Positions 15,186 through 23,402 of a stretch of DNA of 37,680 bases are shown here, piece after piece (within the stretch, counting starts at the first letter, position 1; the number at the start of each line of letters is the position of its first letter). Source of the DNA: Thermoplasmata archaeon (GTDB taxonomy: Archaea > Thermoplasmatota > Thermoplasmata > Lutacidiplasmatales > UBA184). The translations under genes and the position numbers were made by a program. The DNA lies in NCBI GenBank assembly GCA_035622275.1, contig DASPVQ010000004.1, forward strand, positions 1 to 37,680, written 5' to 3'. The notes under the pieces were generated by a model. The model was not told the origin of the DNA. It made no database searches and worked only from the letters and a program-made list of their open reading frames with translations.

Positions 15186-16622
15186 GTGCCACCTGACAGC
15201 GAGGACCGGCCGGCGGACACGCCGGATAGGCCCGACCTACGACACGCCAGCCCCGGGGCGGTCACGCCCGTCAGCGACCGTCCCACGAGCGGAGGGAGCG
15301 CGCCCGAGCCGCCCTACGGTGGCGCGAGCCCTCCGCCCACAACCCCGAGCTCGACGGCGGAGTTCCTCGACGCGATCCTCCAGACGAAGAGCGAGCTGTT
15401 CCGCGAGAACCGCGAGGTGCTGCGGGACTCCTACGTGCCCGCGCGGCTGCCGCACCGCGACGGCGAGATCCGCCAGATCGCCGAGGTCCTCGCCCCGGCC
15501 CTGCGCGGCGATGTCCCGTCCAACCTCCTCCTCTACGGCAAGATCGGGACGGGCAAGACCGCGGTCGTGACCCAGGTCCGCCAGGACCTCCAGCGCCGGG
15601 CCGAGGCCGGCGCCGCGAAGCTCGCGTTCATCTCGATCAACTGCGGCAACATCGACACCGCCTACAGCCTGCTGCAGAACATCGGCAACACCTTCGCCCG
15701 CACCGACGCCGAGCGCATCCCCACGGGCTGGTCGCTCGACCGGGTCCAGAGCGCGATGCGCCGCCTCATGGACTCGAAGGGCGGGACGATCGTCCTGATC
15801 CTCGACGAGATCGACCGGCTCGTCGCCCGCAGCGGCGACAACGTCCTCTACACCCTGAGCCAGATCAACACGGAGCTCGAGGACGCGCGGCTCGTGCTGG
15901 TCGGGATCTCGAACGACCTCAAGTTCACGAACCACCTCGATGCGCGCGTGCGCAGCCGCCTCAACGAGGAGAAGATCCTCTTCGACCCGTACAAGGCGCC
16001 CCAGCTCCAGGACATCCTCCAGGACCGCGCGCGCGTCGCCTTTCGCGACGGGGTCGTCGACCCCGGGGTGATCGAGCTGTGCGCCGCCTACGCGCAGCTC
16101 GAGAGCGGCGACGCCCGCCGCGCGCTCGCCCTCCTGCGCCTCGCCGCGGAGATGGCCGAGCGCGACCGGGCGAAGCGGATCACGCGCGACCACGTCGTCA
16201 AGGCGAAGAACCGCCTCGAGAAGGACATCATCGTCGAGTGCTGCCGCTCGCTGCCGCCCCACTGCAAGGTCCTGCTCTACGCGATCCTCCAGTCCTACGA
16301 GCGTCGCCGGACCGGCGTGCTGACCGGCGAGGTGTACGACAACTACAAGCGGCTCGCCGAGCGCCTCGGGCTCCCGCCGCTGCACGCGCGCTCGATCTCG
16401 AACTACGTGAGCGAGCTCGAGTCGCTCGGCCTCATCCGCGCCACGATCGTCTCGCGCGGGCGCGGGGGCCGCACGCGCGAGATCCAGGTCGACGTCCCGA
16501 TCTCCGAGACGATGCCGGCCCTCGAGGAGGACGCCCTCCTCGCCCCGCTCGGACGCCCGAAGAACCGGGGCCAGACGCTGCTCACGAACTTCGACAACCC
16601 CGGGCGGACCGGCCCGTTCTAG
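15186..16622 (+). CDS. orc1/cdc6: Orc1/Cdc6 replication initiator
   Basis: The 478-residue protein is the archaeal origin-binding AAA+ ATPase that loads MCM. Residues 1-58 are a Pro/Ser/Asp-rich extension not typical of the family. The AAA+ core shows Walker A GKIGTGKT (118-125), Walker B IVLILDEID (202-210), sensor-1 LVGISNDL and the sensor-2 type ESGDARRALALLRLA. The C-terminal winged helix (about 360-440) includes LTGEVYDNYKRLAERLG and RSISNYVSELESLGLI. The GTG start could be replaced by a later one that trims the extension. The upstream intergenic DNA holds a 20-bp palindrome, so an origin nearby is possible because archaeal origins often adjoin this gene. The stop shares CTAG with the next gene. 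Confidence 0.96.
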   Translation: MPPDSEDRPADTPDRPDLRHASPGAVTPVSDRPTSGGSAPEPPYGGASPPPTTPSSTAEFLDAILQTKSELFRENREVLRDSYVPARLPHRDGEIRQIAEVLAPALRGDVPSNLLLYGKIGTGKTAVVTQVRQDLQRRAEAGAAKLAFISINCGNIDTAYSLLQNIGNTFARTDAERIPTGWSLDRVQSAMRRLMDSKGGTIVLILDEIDRLVARSGDNVLYTLSQINTELEDARLVLVGISNDLKFTNHLDARVRSRLNEEKILFDPYKAPQLQDILQDRARVAFRDGVVDPGVIELCAAYAQLESGDARRALALLRLAAEMAERDRAKRITRDHVVKAKNRLEKDIIVECCRSLPPHCKVLLYAILQSYERRRTGVLTGEVYDNYKRLAERLGLPPLHARSISNYVSELESLGLIRATIVSRGRGGRTREIQVDVPISETMPALEEDALLAPLGRPKNRGQTLLTNFDNPGRTGPF

Positions 16623-16831
16623 GCGCGGGCGCTCGCACCGGCCGCGTCCTGCGTCGCGATCGCCTCGTCGCCGGCGGATCGGCGTCGGGCGCGCTCGCGC
16701 CGCAGCTCCCTCAGGTCCCGATCGAGCGCCCGCAGCTCGGCGCCGGTCCGCCGGACGCGGACCCGCACGATACCCTCGACCGCGGCGATCTCCCGGTCGA
16801 GGGCCTCGTCCGATCCCCGGAACGGGCTCAT
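16619..16831 (-). CDS. Small coiled-coil protein
   Basis: The 70-residue product is almost wholly helical with charged heptads (RRTGAELRALDRDLRELRRE), consistent with a coiled coil. Its ATG overlaps the stop of the aldehyde dehydrogenase by ATGA, suggesting translational coupling, and its stop shares CTAG with the convergent orc1/cdc6 stop. I recognise no family. It is compact and in the right position to be real, but such short Arg/Glu-rich frames also arise by chance in GC-rich DNA. Confidence 0.6.
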   Translation of the reverse strand: MSPFRGSDEALDREIAAVEGIVRVRVRRTGAELRALDRDLRELRRERARRRSAGDEAIATQDAAGASARA

Positions 16832-18315
16832 CCGCCGGTGCCGTCCTCGATCTGCGCCTTCTGCAGGCGCGAGGAGAAGTCGATGAACACCGTCTTGAGC
16901 TCGGTGAACTCCTCGATCGCGACGCTTCCGGCCTCGCGGCCTCCGTTGCCGGTGTTCTTCACGCCCCCGAACGGCAACTGGACCTCCGCGCCGATCGTCG
17001 GCGCGTTGACGTAGGTGATCCCGGCCTCGAGGTCGTCCATCGCGCGGAAGGCCCGGTTCACGTCGCGCGTGTAGATCGACGAGGAGAGCCCGTAGTCGAC
17101 ATCGTTGGCGACCCGGACCGCCTCCTCGTAGTCCGCGACGCGGATCACCGAGAGGACCGGGCCGAAGATCTCCTCCTTGGAGATCCGCGTGCCGTGGCGG
17201 GTCTCGAAGATCGTGGGCGCGAGGAAGTAGCCGCGGTCGTAGAGGCCCCCCGTCAGCTTCTCGCCGCCGTAGCGCAGCGTCGCCTCCTGCTTACCGAGCG
17301 CGATGTAGTCGAGGATCTTGCGCTCCTGGTCGGCGCTCGCCACCGGGCCCATCCCCGTCCGCGGGTCGAGCGGGTCGCCGACCGGGAACGAGCGGAGCCG
17401 CTCGATCAGGCGCCCGAGGAACTCGTCGTAGACCGCCCGGTGCACGATCAGGCGGCTGGTCGCCGTGCAGCGCTGGCCCGAGGTGCCGAACGCGCCGAAC
17501 AGCACGCCGTCCAGCGCGAGGGCGAGGTCCGCGTCCTCCATCAGCAGCACGGGGTTCTTGCCGCCGAGCTCGAGATGGACCATCTTGAGGCCCTGGGCAC
17601 CGCGAACGTACACCTCCCGGCCGGTCTCGACCCCGCCGGTGAACGAGACCGTGCGCACCCGCGGATCGGCGACCAGCGCGTTCCCGACGGTGCCGCCGGA
17701 ACCGGTGACGAGGTTGAGCACGCCGGCCGGAACGCCGGCCTCCTCGTAGATCCGGACCACCTCGGCCGCGCAGCGCGCCGTGTTCGATGCCGGCTTGAAG
17801 ACGACCGAGTTGCCCGAGACGAGCGCGGCCGCGATCTTCCAGTTCGGGATCGCGGTGGGGAAGTTCCACGGTGTGATGCAGGCGACGACCCCCTTCGGCT
17901 GCCGAACGGTCAGGCAGAACTTCGAGCGGAGCTCGGAGGGCACCGTCTCCCCGAACAGCCGGCGGCCCTCGCCGGCCATGTACTCGATGAAGTCGATCGA
18001 CTCCTGCACGTCGCCGAGGCCCTCGGCGATCACCTTGCCCATCTCCTCGGTCACGAGGCGGCCGACGGCGCTCTTGCGCTCCTTGAGACGGCGCGCGGCC
18101 TCGAGCAGGAGGTCGCCGCGCTTCGGCGCCGGCGTCTCCTTCCAGGCGGGGAACGCCCGCGAGGCGGCGGCGATGGCGCGATCGACGTCCGCCGCGGTCC
18201 CCGCGACGAACGAGCCGACGGGCTCGCGCGTGGCCGGGTTGATCGTCTCGAACCGCTTCGCGCCGGGCGGTGACTCCCAGCGCCCACCGATGAAGAGGCC
18301 GAACTCCTCGGTCAT
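16828..18315 (-). CDS. NAD(P)-dependent aldehyde dehydrogenase
   Basis: This 495-residue enzyme oxidises an aldehyde to the acid. Catalytic residues are present: Asn151 (PWNF), Lys174 (FKPAS), Glu249 (LELGGK) and Cys283 (GQRCTA). The cofactor region has SFTGGVETGR. The end (PFGGVKNTGNGGREAG, IEEFTELKTVFID) matches succinate-semialdehyde or alpha-aminoadipate-semialdehyde type ALDHs, but substrate cannot be fixed. The length is normal and the ATG start gives the usual LFIGGRW N terminus. It is followed by the small coiled-coil gene through ATGA. An A/T-rich stretch at 18352-18361 (GCTAAGTACG on the minus strand) is a likely promoter. Confidence 0.95.
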   Translation of the reverse strand: MTEEFGLFIGGRWESPPGAKRFETINPATREPVGSFVAGTAADVDRAIAAASRAFPAWKETPAPKRGDLLLEAARRLKERKSAVGRLVTEEMGKVIAEGLGDVQESIDFIEYMAGEGRRLFGETVPSELRSKFCLTVRQPKGVVACITPWNFPTAIPNWKIAAALVSGNSVVFKPASNTARCAAEVVRIYEEAGVPAGVLNLVTGSGGTVGNALVADPRVRTVSFTGGVETGREVYVRGAQGLKMVHLELGGKNPVLLMEDADLALALDGVLFGAFGTSGQRCTATSRLIVHRAVYDEFLGRLIERLRSFPVGDPLDPRTGMGPVASADQERKILDYIALGKQEATLRYGGEKLTGGLYDRGYFLAPTIFETRHGTRISKEEIFGPVLSVIRVADYEEAVRVANDVDYGLSSSIYTRDVNRAFRAMDDLEAGITYVNAPTIGAEVQLPFGGVKNTGNGGREAGSVAIEEFTELKTVFIDFSSRLQKAQIEDGTGG

Positions 18316-18410
18316 GACCGCGATCCTGCTGCCGCGCCGGAGCCGGCGCGAGCGTACTTAGCGTTTCGTGGGACGCGGGAGGCCCCGGCGGGGCTCGGGA
18401 CCCGCCGGGG

Positions 18411-18421
18411 ACAAAGATTTT
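18411..18421 (+). promoter_or_regulatory. TATA-like box of serS
   Basis: ACAAAGATTTT is a clear A/T-rich island with its centre about 28 nt before the GTG at 18446. It supports that GTG as the true start and argues against an upstream ATG at 18368. Confidence 0.6.
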
Positions 18422-18445
18422 CGCCCTCGTCTCCTCCCGAGCGGC

Positions 18446-19738
18446 GTGATCGACCTCGAGCGGTTGCGACGCGAGCCTGCGGAGGTCGAGGCGAACCTCG
18501 CCCGCCGTCGCCAACCCGAGTACCTCCGCCTGCTCGGGGAGGCCCGGGAGAAGGACGCGGCCTGGCGCGCCGCCCGGGCCGAGGCGGACCGGCTGCGACA
18601 GCGGCGCAACGAGCTGAGTCGGTCGATCGCCGCGGCGCGCTCCCGCCACGAGGAGTCGAGCCCGCTCGAAGCCGAGGCGAAGCAGGCGCTCGAGCGATTC
18701 GACGAGCTCACCCGGCGGGAGGTCGCGCTCCTCCTCGAGCGCGACGAGCGGCTCAAACGTCTGCCGAACCTGCTCGATCCCAGCGTTCCCTACGGCAAGG
18801 ACGATTCGGACAACGTGGTCGTCTCGACCTGGGGGGACCCGATCCGGGACGCGGGGGCCCGCCGAGCCCACGGGGAGCTCCTCGAAGGCCTCGGCATGGT
18901 CGACTTCGATCGGGCCCGCCGCGCGAGCGGGGCCGGCTTCTACTACCTGTCGGGCCCGATCGTGTCGCTCGACCTCGCGCTCCAGCGTTTCGCGCTGGAT
19001 CTCCTCATCGAGCGGGGCTTCACGCCGGTGATCCCGCCGTTCCTGCTCCGCCGCGGCCCGTACGAGGGGGTGACCGACCTTGCCGACTTCGAGAACGTGA
19101 TGTACAAGATCGAGGGCGACGATCTCTACCTGATCGCGACGAGCGAGCACCCGCTCGCCGCGCTCCGCCTCGGCGAGATCCTGGACGAGGACTCCCTGCC
19201 GATCCGCCTCGCGGGTCTCAGCACGAACTTCCGCCGGGAGATCGGCGGTCACGGTGTCGACCAGAAGGGGATCTTCCGTGTCCATCAGTTCGAGAAGGTC
19301 GAGCAGTTCGTGTTCTGCCATCCGGACGATTCGTCGGCGATCCACGAGGAGCTGCGGGCGAACGCGGAGGAGGTCTTCCGGCGGCTGGCGATCCCGTACC
19401 GGGTCGTCAACGTCTGCACGGGAGACATCGGCACCGTCGCCGCAAAGAAGTACGACCTCGAGGCCTGGTTCGTGCGCCAGCAGGCGTTCCGCGAGGTGGT
19501 GAGCTGCTCGAACTGCAGCGACTATCAGGCGCGACGGCTCGGGATCCGCCTCGGCAAGGCCGGCCGGCCCGGCAAGATCGTCCCCCACACGCACAACTCG
19601 ACCGCGATCGCGACCTCGCGGGCGATCGCCGCGATCGCCGAGCAGTACCAGCGACCGGACGGGTCGATCGAGATCCCGAAGGTCCTGCGGCCCTACCTGG
19701 GCGACAAGACGCTCCTGACGCGGGGCGGACTCGTCTAG
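18446..19738 (+). CDS. serS: Serine-tRNA ligase
   Basis: The 430-residue class II synthetase charges tRNA-Ser (and tRNA-Sec where present). It is the common, bacterial/eukaryotic-like SerRS, not the rare methanogen type. The N-terminal long coiled-coil arm spans about residues 25-100 (RLRQRRNELSRSIAAARSRH). Class II motif 2 is FRREIGGHGVDQKGIFRVHQ, and motif 3 is HTHNSTAIATSRAIAAIAE. The LIATSEHPLAAL block is also typical. The start VIDLERLRREP (GTG) matches the family N terminus; 26 upstream codons are left out. It is followed after 30 nt by the helicase gene, likely in one operon. Confidence 0.97.
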   Translation: MIDLERLRREPAEVEANLARRRQPEYLRLLGEAREKDAAWRAARAEADRLRQRRNELSRSIAAARSRHEESSPLEAEAKQALERFDELTRREVALLLERDERLKRLPNLLDPSVPYGKDDSDNVVVSTWGDPIRDAGARRAHGELLEGLGMVDFDRARRASGAGFYYLSGPIVSLDLALQRFALDLLIERGFTPVIPPFLLRRGPYEGVTDLADFENVMYKIEGDDLYLIATSEHPLAALRLGEILDEDSLPIRLAGLSTNFRREIGGHGVDQKGIFRVHQFEKVEQFVFCHPDDSSAIHEELRANAEEVFRRLAIPYRVVNVCTGDIGTVAAKKYDLEAWFVRQQAFREVVSCSNCSDYQARRLGIRLGKAGRPGKIVPHTHNSTAIATSRAIAAIAEQYQRPDGSIEIPKVLRPYLGDKTLLTRGGLV

Positions 19739-19768
19739 GGCGAGGCCGAGGGAGCGAGGCGGAGCGGC

Positions 19769-21484
19769 GTGGGCGGCCAGCGTCACCTCGAGGAGTTCGG
19801 CCTGGAGCCGGCGCCCCCGATCGCCGTCGGGCGGACGCGACCGCCAGCGCTGCCGGGGACCTGGGCGACCGAGCGGGGCCACGTCCGCCACCCGCTCGTG
19901 CGCCCGGAGGAGATCCGGGCGCTCCCGTTCCAGATCGATCTCGCCCGCATCGCGCTGGACGAGGACCTCCTGGTCGTCCTGCCGACGGGTCTGGGCAAGA
20001 CCGTCATCGCGGCGCTCGTCGCGGCCGAGGTGCTGCGGCGGGATCCGGGCAAGGTGCTCGTGCTGGCGCCCACCCGACCTCTCGTCCGCCAGCACGCGGA
20101 GTCGTTCGCGCGCTGGCTCGTCCCGATGCGTTCGGCCCGCTTCACCGGCACGGTGGCCCGGCCCCAGCGCGAGGGGACGTGGGAGGACGCCGAGCTCGTC
20201 TTCGCGACGCCCGAGGTCGTCCAGAACGACCTCGCCGCCGGTCGCTACGCACTCACCGACGTCGCGCTGGTGGTCTTCGACGAAGCGCACCACGCGGTCG
20301 GCAAGTATGCCTACGTGCCGATCGCCGCCCGCTACCGGACCGATCGAGGGGCGGGCGGTCGGGTCCTCGGGTTGACCGCGTCGCCCGGCGGTCGCATCGA
20401 GCGCATCGAGGAGGTCGTCGGCGCCCTCGGCGTCGGCCGGGTCGAGGCCCGCACCCGGGACGAGCCGGGCGTTGCGGAGCATGTCCAGCCCGTCGCGATC
20501 GACGCCTGCTGGGTCGACCTGCCGCCCGAGGCGGCGCGCATCCAGGCGTCGCTCGCCGAGGCGGCCCGCGCGACCGCCCGCAAGCTGCAGAAGATGGGCT
20601 ACCTGCGCCGCAAGCCGATCGGGTCGCTCTCGGTCAAGGACCTCCTCGCGCTGCGGGCCGAGATCTTCGCTCGCCCGGGGGCGATGGTCCGTCGCTTCGG
20701 TCCCCTGTTCCACCAGCTCGTCCTCCTCCACCTGCACCACGCGCAGGAGCGGCTCGAGACCCAGGGGGTCGAGCCGTTCCTCCAGTATCTTGCTCGCGTC
20801 GCCGCGAAGGAGAAACCGGCCCGCGGCGACACCGCCTTCCTCAAGCTCCCCGAGGTCGCCCGCGCCCGGGCGGAGGCCGAGGCGTATCTTTCGGGTACGC
20901 GCCAGCCGTCGCACCCGAAGCTCGATGCCCTCGTGGAGCTGGTGCGGTCGACGCTCGCCCGCCCGGCCGGCCACCCGCCGCGCATCCTCGTCTTCGCGCA
21001 GTACCGCGACACGATCCAGGGCATTCGGTCCCAGCTCGAGCTCCAGGGATGGACCGTGGGCCGATTCGTCGGGCAGGCGACGCGCGACGCCGACGACCGC
21101 GGGATGAGCCAGACGGAGCAGGCCCGCGTCCTCGACGCGTTCCGCGCCGGCCGGTTCCCGATACTGGTGGCGAGCAGTGTCGCAGAAGAGGGGCTCGACG
21201 TGCCCGATGTCGACCTCGTCGTCTTCTTCGAGTCGGTGCCGAGCGAGATCCGCGCGATCCAGCGCCGGGGGCGGACCGGTCGCAGCTCGCTCGGTCGCGT
21301 CGTGCTGCTCCTCACCCGGGAGACCCGGGACGCACGCTACCAGGTCGCCGAGGTCCGCCGCGAGAAGGCGATGCGACGGATCGTTCGCCGCCTCTCCGCG
21401 GAGGCCCGCCGTCGGCGGGAGTCCGGGGCCGGCCCACTCAGCACCTCCCGCTCGGGGCCCGCGCCCGCCGAGTCCGGACTATAA
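19769..21484 (+). CDS. Hef/FANCM-type helicase, no nuclease domain
   Basis: The 571-residue protein is a superfamily 2 helicase of the archaeal Hef family, which remodels stalled replication forks. Motif I is LPTGLGKT (71-78), motif II DEAH (171-174), motif III TASPG, motif IV region ILVFAQYRDT, motif V VASSVAEEGLDVPDVD and motif VI IQRRGRTGRS. The region between motifs III and IV carries the family-specific helical insertion (about residues 240-370). The protein ends soon after the helicase core, so the XPF-like nuclease and helix-hairpin-helix domains of full Hef are missing. This is seen, not inferred; the stop is clean and the next gene is unrelated. The start is GTG, with the usual N-terminal leader before PFQIDLARIAL. 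Probably in one operon with serS. Confidence 0.9.
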   Translation: MGGQRHLEEFGLEPAPPIAVGRTRPPALPGTWATERGHVRHPLVRPEEIRALPFQIDLARIALDEDLLVVLPTGLGKTVIAALVAAEVLRRDPGKVLVLAPTRPLVRQHAESFARWLVPMRSARFTGTVARPQREGTWEDAELVFATPEVVQNDLAAGRYALTDVALVVFDEAHHAVGKYAYVPIAARYRTDRGAGGRVLGLTASPGGRIERIEEVVGALGVGRVEARTRDEPGVAEHVQPVAIDACWVDLPPEAARIQASLAEAARATARKLQKMGYLRRKPIGSLSVKDLLALRAEIFARPGAMVRRFGPLFHQLVLLHLHHAQERLETQGVEPFLQYLARVAAKEKPARGDTAFLKLPEVARARAEAEAYLSGTRQPSHPKLDALVELVRSTLARPAGHPPRILVFAQYRDTIQGIRSQLELQGWTVGRFVGQATRDADDRGMSQTEQARVLDAFRAGRFPILVASSVAEEGLDVPDVDLVVFFESVPSEIRAIQRRGRTGRSSLGRVVLLLTRETRDARYQVAEVRREKAMRRIVRRLSAEARRRRESGAGPLSTSRSGPAPAESGL

Positions 21485-21525
21485 GCCTGCGTGAGACGGC
21501 CTAGCCCATACCGCTGCGTCGGCGA

Positions 21526-21538
21526 GGCTAAATAACCG
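21526..21538 (+). promoter_or_regulatory. TATA-like promoter of the kdp operon
   Basis: AGGCTAAATAACC is one of the best A/T boxes in the window, with purine-rich bases (GGCGAGG) just before it that fit a BRE. Its centre is about 36 nt before the ATG of kdpF, and a GGGGAG Shine-Dalgarno-like run at 21559-21564 sits close to that ATG. Transcription of kdpFABC likely starts near 21557. Confidence 0.6.
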
Positions 21539-21567
21539 CCCCCAGGTGAAACGCGCTCAGGGGAGCG

Positions 21568-21681
21568 ATGAGCTGGTTCTCCGCGCTCGCCGACCACAGC
21601 GGGCTCGTCGCGCTGACCGTGGTCGCCATCGGTCTGACCGTCTACCTCCTCTACGTCATGATCCATCCCGAGAGGATCTGA
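21568..21681 (+). CDS. kdpF: KdpF small subunit of the potassium pump
   Basis: This 37-residue frame encodes one transmembrane helix (about residues 12-31, VALTVVAIGLTVYLLYVMI) ending in HPERI. The final hydrophobic-YLLY-x-x-x-x-PER pattern is the KdpF signature. It lies 13 nt before kdpA, right after the kdp promoter, where kdpF normally sits. KdpF stabilises the KdpABC complex in the membrane. The gene is easily overlooked because of its size. Confidence 0.85.
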   Translation: MSWFSALADHSGLVALTVVAIGLTVYLLYVMIHPERI

Positions 21682-21694
21682 GCGTCGGAGGTCC

Positions 21695-23401
21695 GTGATT
21701 GACTTCGAGTCGCTCTGGGACATCATCCTCGTCATCGGCCTCGTCCTAGCGATCGCGCCCTGGTTCGGCGCGTACCTGGGCGGCGTCTACCAGAACCGCC
21801 CGCTGTTCGGTGACGTCCTCCTCGCCCCGATCGAGCGCGGTGTCTACCGCCTGCTCGGCACCTCCCCGCGGCGCTCGATGCGGCCGCGCGAGTACCTCGT
21901 CGCGCTCCTGCTCGTCAACGGCGCGGTCTTCGCGTTCCTCTATGTCTACTTCTTCTTCCAGGCCCAGCTGCCCCTCGACGCGACCGGCGTCCCGGGGATG
22001 AGCTGGGACCTCGCGTTCCACTCGGCGTCGAGCTTCACCACCAACACCGACTTCACCCACTTCACCAACGAGTCGCAGATCAGCCTCGGCGCCTCCGTGA
22101 TCGCCTGGCAGCTCGCGATGTTCGTGAGCCCGGCGACCGGCCTCGCGGCGGCCGCGGCGATGATCCGCGGCTTCGTTCGCAAGGACGGGACGATCGGCAA
22201 CTTCTACGTCGACTGCGTGCGGAGCATCACCCGGATCCTGCTGCCGATCGCCTCGGTCGTCGCGATCGTGATGGTCCTGCTCGGAGTCCCCGAGACGTTC
22301 ACGAACTTCGTGATCGCCCATCCGCTCACCGGCGGCACGCAGACGATCTATCTCGGTCCGGTCGCGTCGTTCCAGTCGATCTCGCTGCTCGGCACGAACG
22401 GCGGCGGCTGGTATTCCGCGAACGCCGCCTCCCCGTTCGCCAACCCGTCGGCGGTCTCGAACCTGTTCGAGATCGGCGTCATGATGCTGATCCCCTTCTC
22501 GACGCCGTTCGCCTTCTCCCAGATCATCCGGCGCCGCGGCGAGGCGTGGCCGTACCTCGGCACGATCCTGATCGTCTTCGCGATCGCGCTCGGGCTGTTC
22601 ATCGCCTACCAGGCCGCGACGGACACGGCCCTGTCGACCGTGGTCGGACTCGGCCCGTCGACGAACGGCTTCCCCGTCGGGCAGGAGACGCGCTTCAGCC
22701 TGCCCGAGGCCTCGCTCTTCCAGGTCGTGAGCGTCTACTCCAACGTCGGCGCCAACAACATGGCGATCGGCTCGGTCTCACCGGTCGCCCAGATGGTCCT
22801 GCTCTTCGGCATGTTCACCCAGAGCACGCCGGGCGGGGAGGGCACGGGCTTCGGTACGCTGCTGCTGTTCGCGGTCCTCGCGATCTTCGTGGGAGGCCTC
22901 ATGGTCGGCCGGACCCCGGAGTACCTCGGGAAGAAGATCGAGACGAGCCACGTGAAGTGGGCCGCGCTCGCGCTGTTGATCCATCCCGCGATCATCCTCG
23001 TGCCGTTCTCGGTGGGGGTGCTCGCCGGCGACCCCGGCATCACGCTGACCTCGTCGACGGCCGCCTCCGCCCACACGTTCACGAGCGTCCTCTACGAGCT
23101 CACGAGCGAAGCCGCGAACAACGGGAGCGCGCTCGTGGCGGCCAACTTCAACGACGCGACGCCGTTCTGGAACGTCACCGGCGCCCTCGTCATGCTCGTC
23201 GGCCGTTTCGTCCCGATCTGGGCGATGCTCCAGGTCGGCGGCCTGTTCGCGAGCCAGGACGTGCTGCCGCCGGGCCCGGGGACGTTGCGGACGGCGAGTG
23301 CGACGTTCACGATCTACCTCACCATGATCCTGATCATCGTCTCGGCGCTCCTCTTCCTCCCGGTGCTCGCCCTCGGGCCGCTCGCCCAGATCGTGGGGTA
23401 G
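21695..23401 (+). CDS. kdpA: KdpA, potassium-binding channel subunit
   Basis: The 568-residue membrane protein is the K+-translocating subunit of the Kdp P-type ATPase. About ten hydrophobic helices are visible. The four selectivity-filter regions are present: SSFTTNTDFTHF, SLLGTNGGGWYSANAA, YSNVGANNMAIG and ELTSEAANNGSAL. The start is GTG (IDFESLWDII), with GGAGGT at 21687-21692 just ahead of it, though the spacing is short. The length is normal for KdpA. Its TAG is 1 nt from the kdpB ATG. High-affinity potassium uptake under potassium limitation is the family function. Confidence 0.97.
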   Translation: MIDFESLWDIILVIGLVLAIAPWFGAYLGGVYQNRPLFGDVLLAPIERGVYRLLGTSPRRSMRPREYLVALLLVNGAVFAFLYVYFFFQAQLPLDATGVPGMSWDLAFHSASSFTTNTDFTHFTNESQISLGASVIAWQLAMFVSPATGLAAAAAMIRGFVRKDGTIGNFYVDCVRSITRILLPIASVVAIVMVLLGVPETFTNFVIAHPLTGGTQTIYLGPVASFQSISLLGTNGGGWYSANAASPFANPSAVSNLFEIGVMMLIPFSTPFAFSQIIRRRGEAWPYLGTILIVFAIALGLFIAYQAATDTALSTVVGLGPSTNGFPVGQETRFSLPEASLFQVVSVYSNVGANNMAIGSVSPVAQMVLLFGMFTQSTPGGEGTGFGTLLLFAVLAIFVGGLMVGRTPEYLGKKIETSHVKWAALALLIHPAIILVPFSVGVLAGDPGITLTSSTAASAHTFTSVLYELTSEAANNGSALVAANFNDATPFWNVTGALVMLVGRFVPIWAMLQVGGLFASQDVLPPGPGTLRTASATFTIYLTMILIIVSALLFLPVLALGPLAQIVG

Positions 23402-23402
23402 C

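Noticed and set aside
18368-19738. ATG start of serS at 18368.
   Set aside because: It adds 26 residues unlike any SerRS and lies upstream of the TATA box that serves the GTG at 18446.
17291-20974. A 1227-codon open frame on the minus strand across the aldehyde dehydrogenase, serS and helicase genes.
   Set aside because: It is Arg/Ala/Asp-rich with no family, lies on the opposite strand or out of frame to three clear genes, and is an artefact of high GC content. The same applies to long frames at 181-1860, 3035-5332, 7738-9222 (minus) and 4525-6708 (plus).
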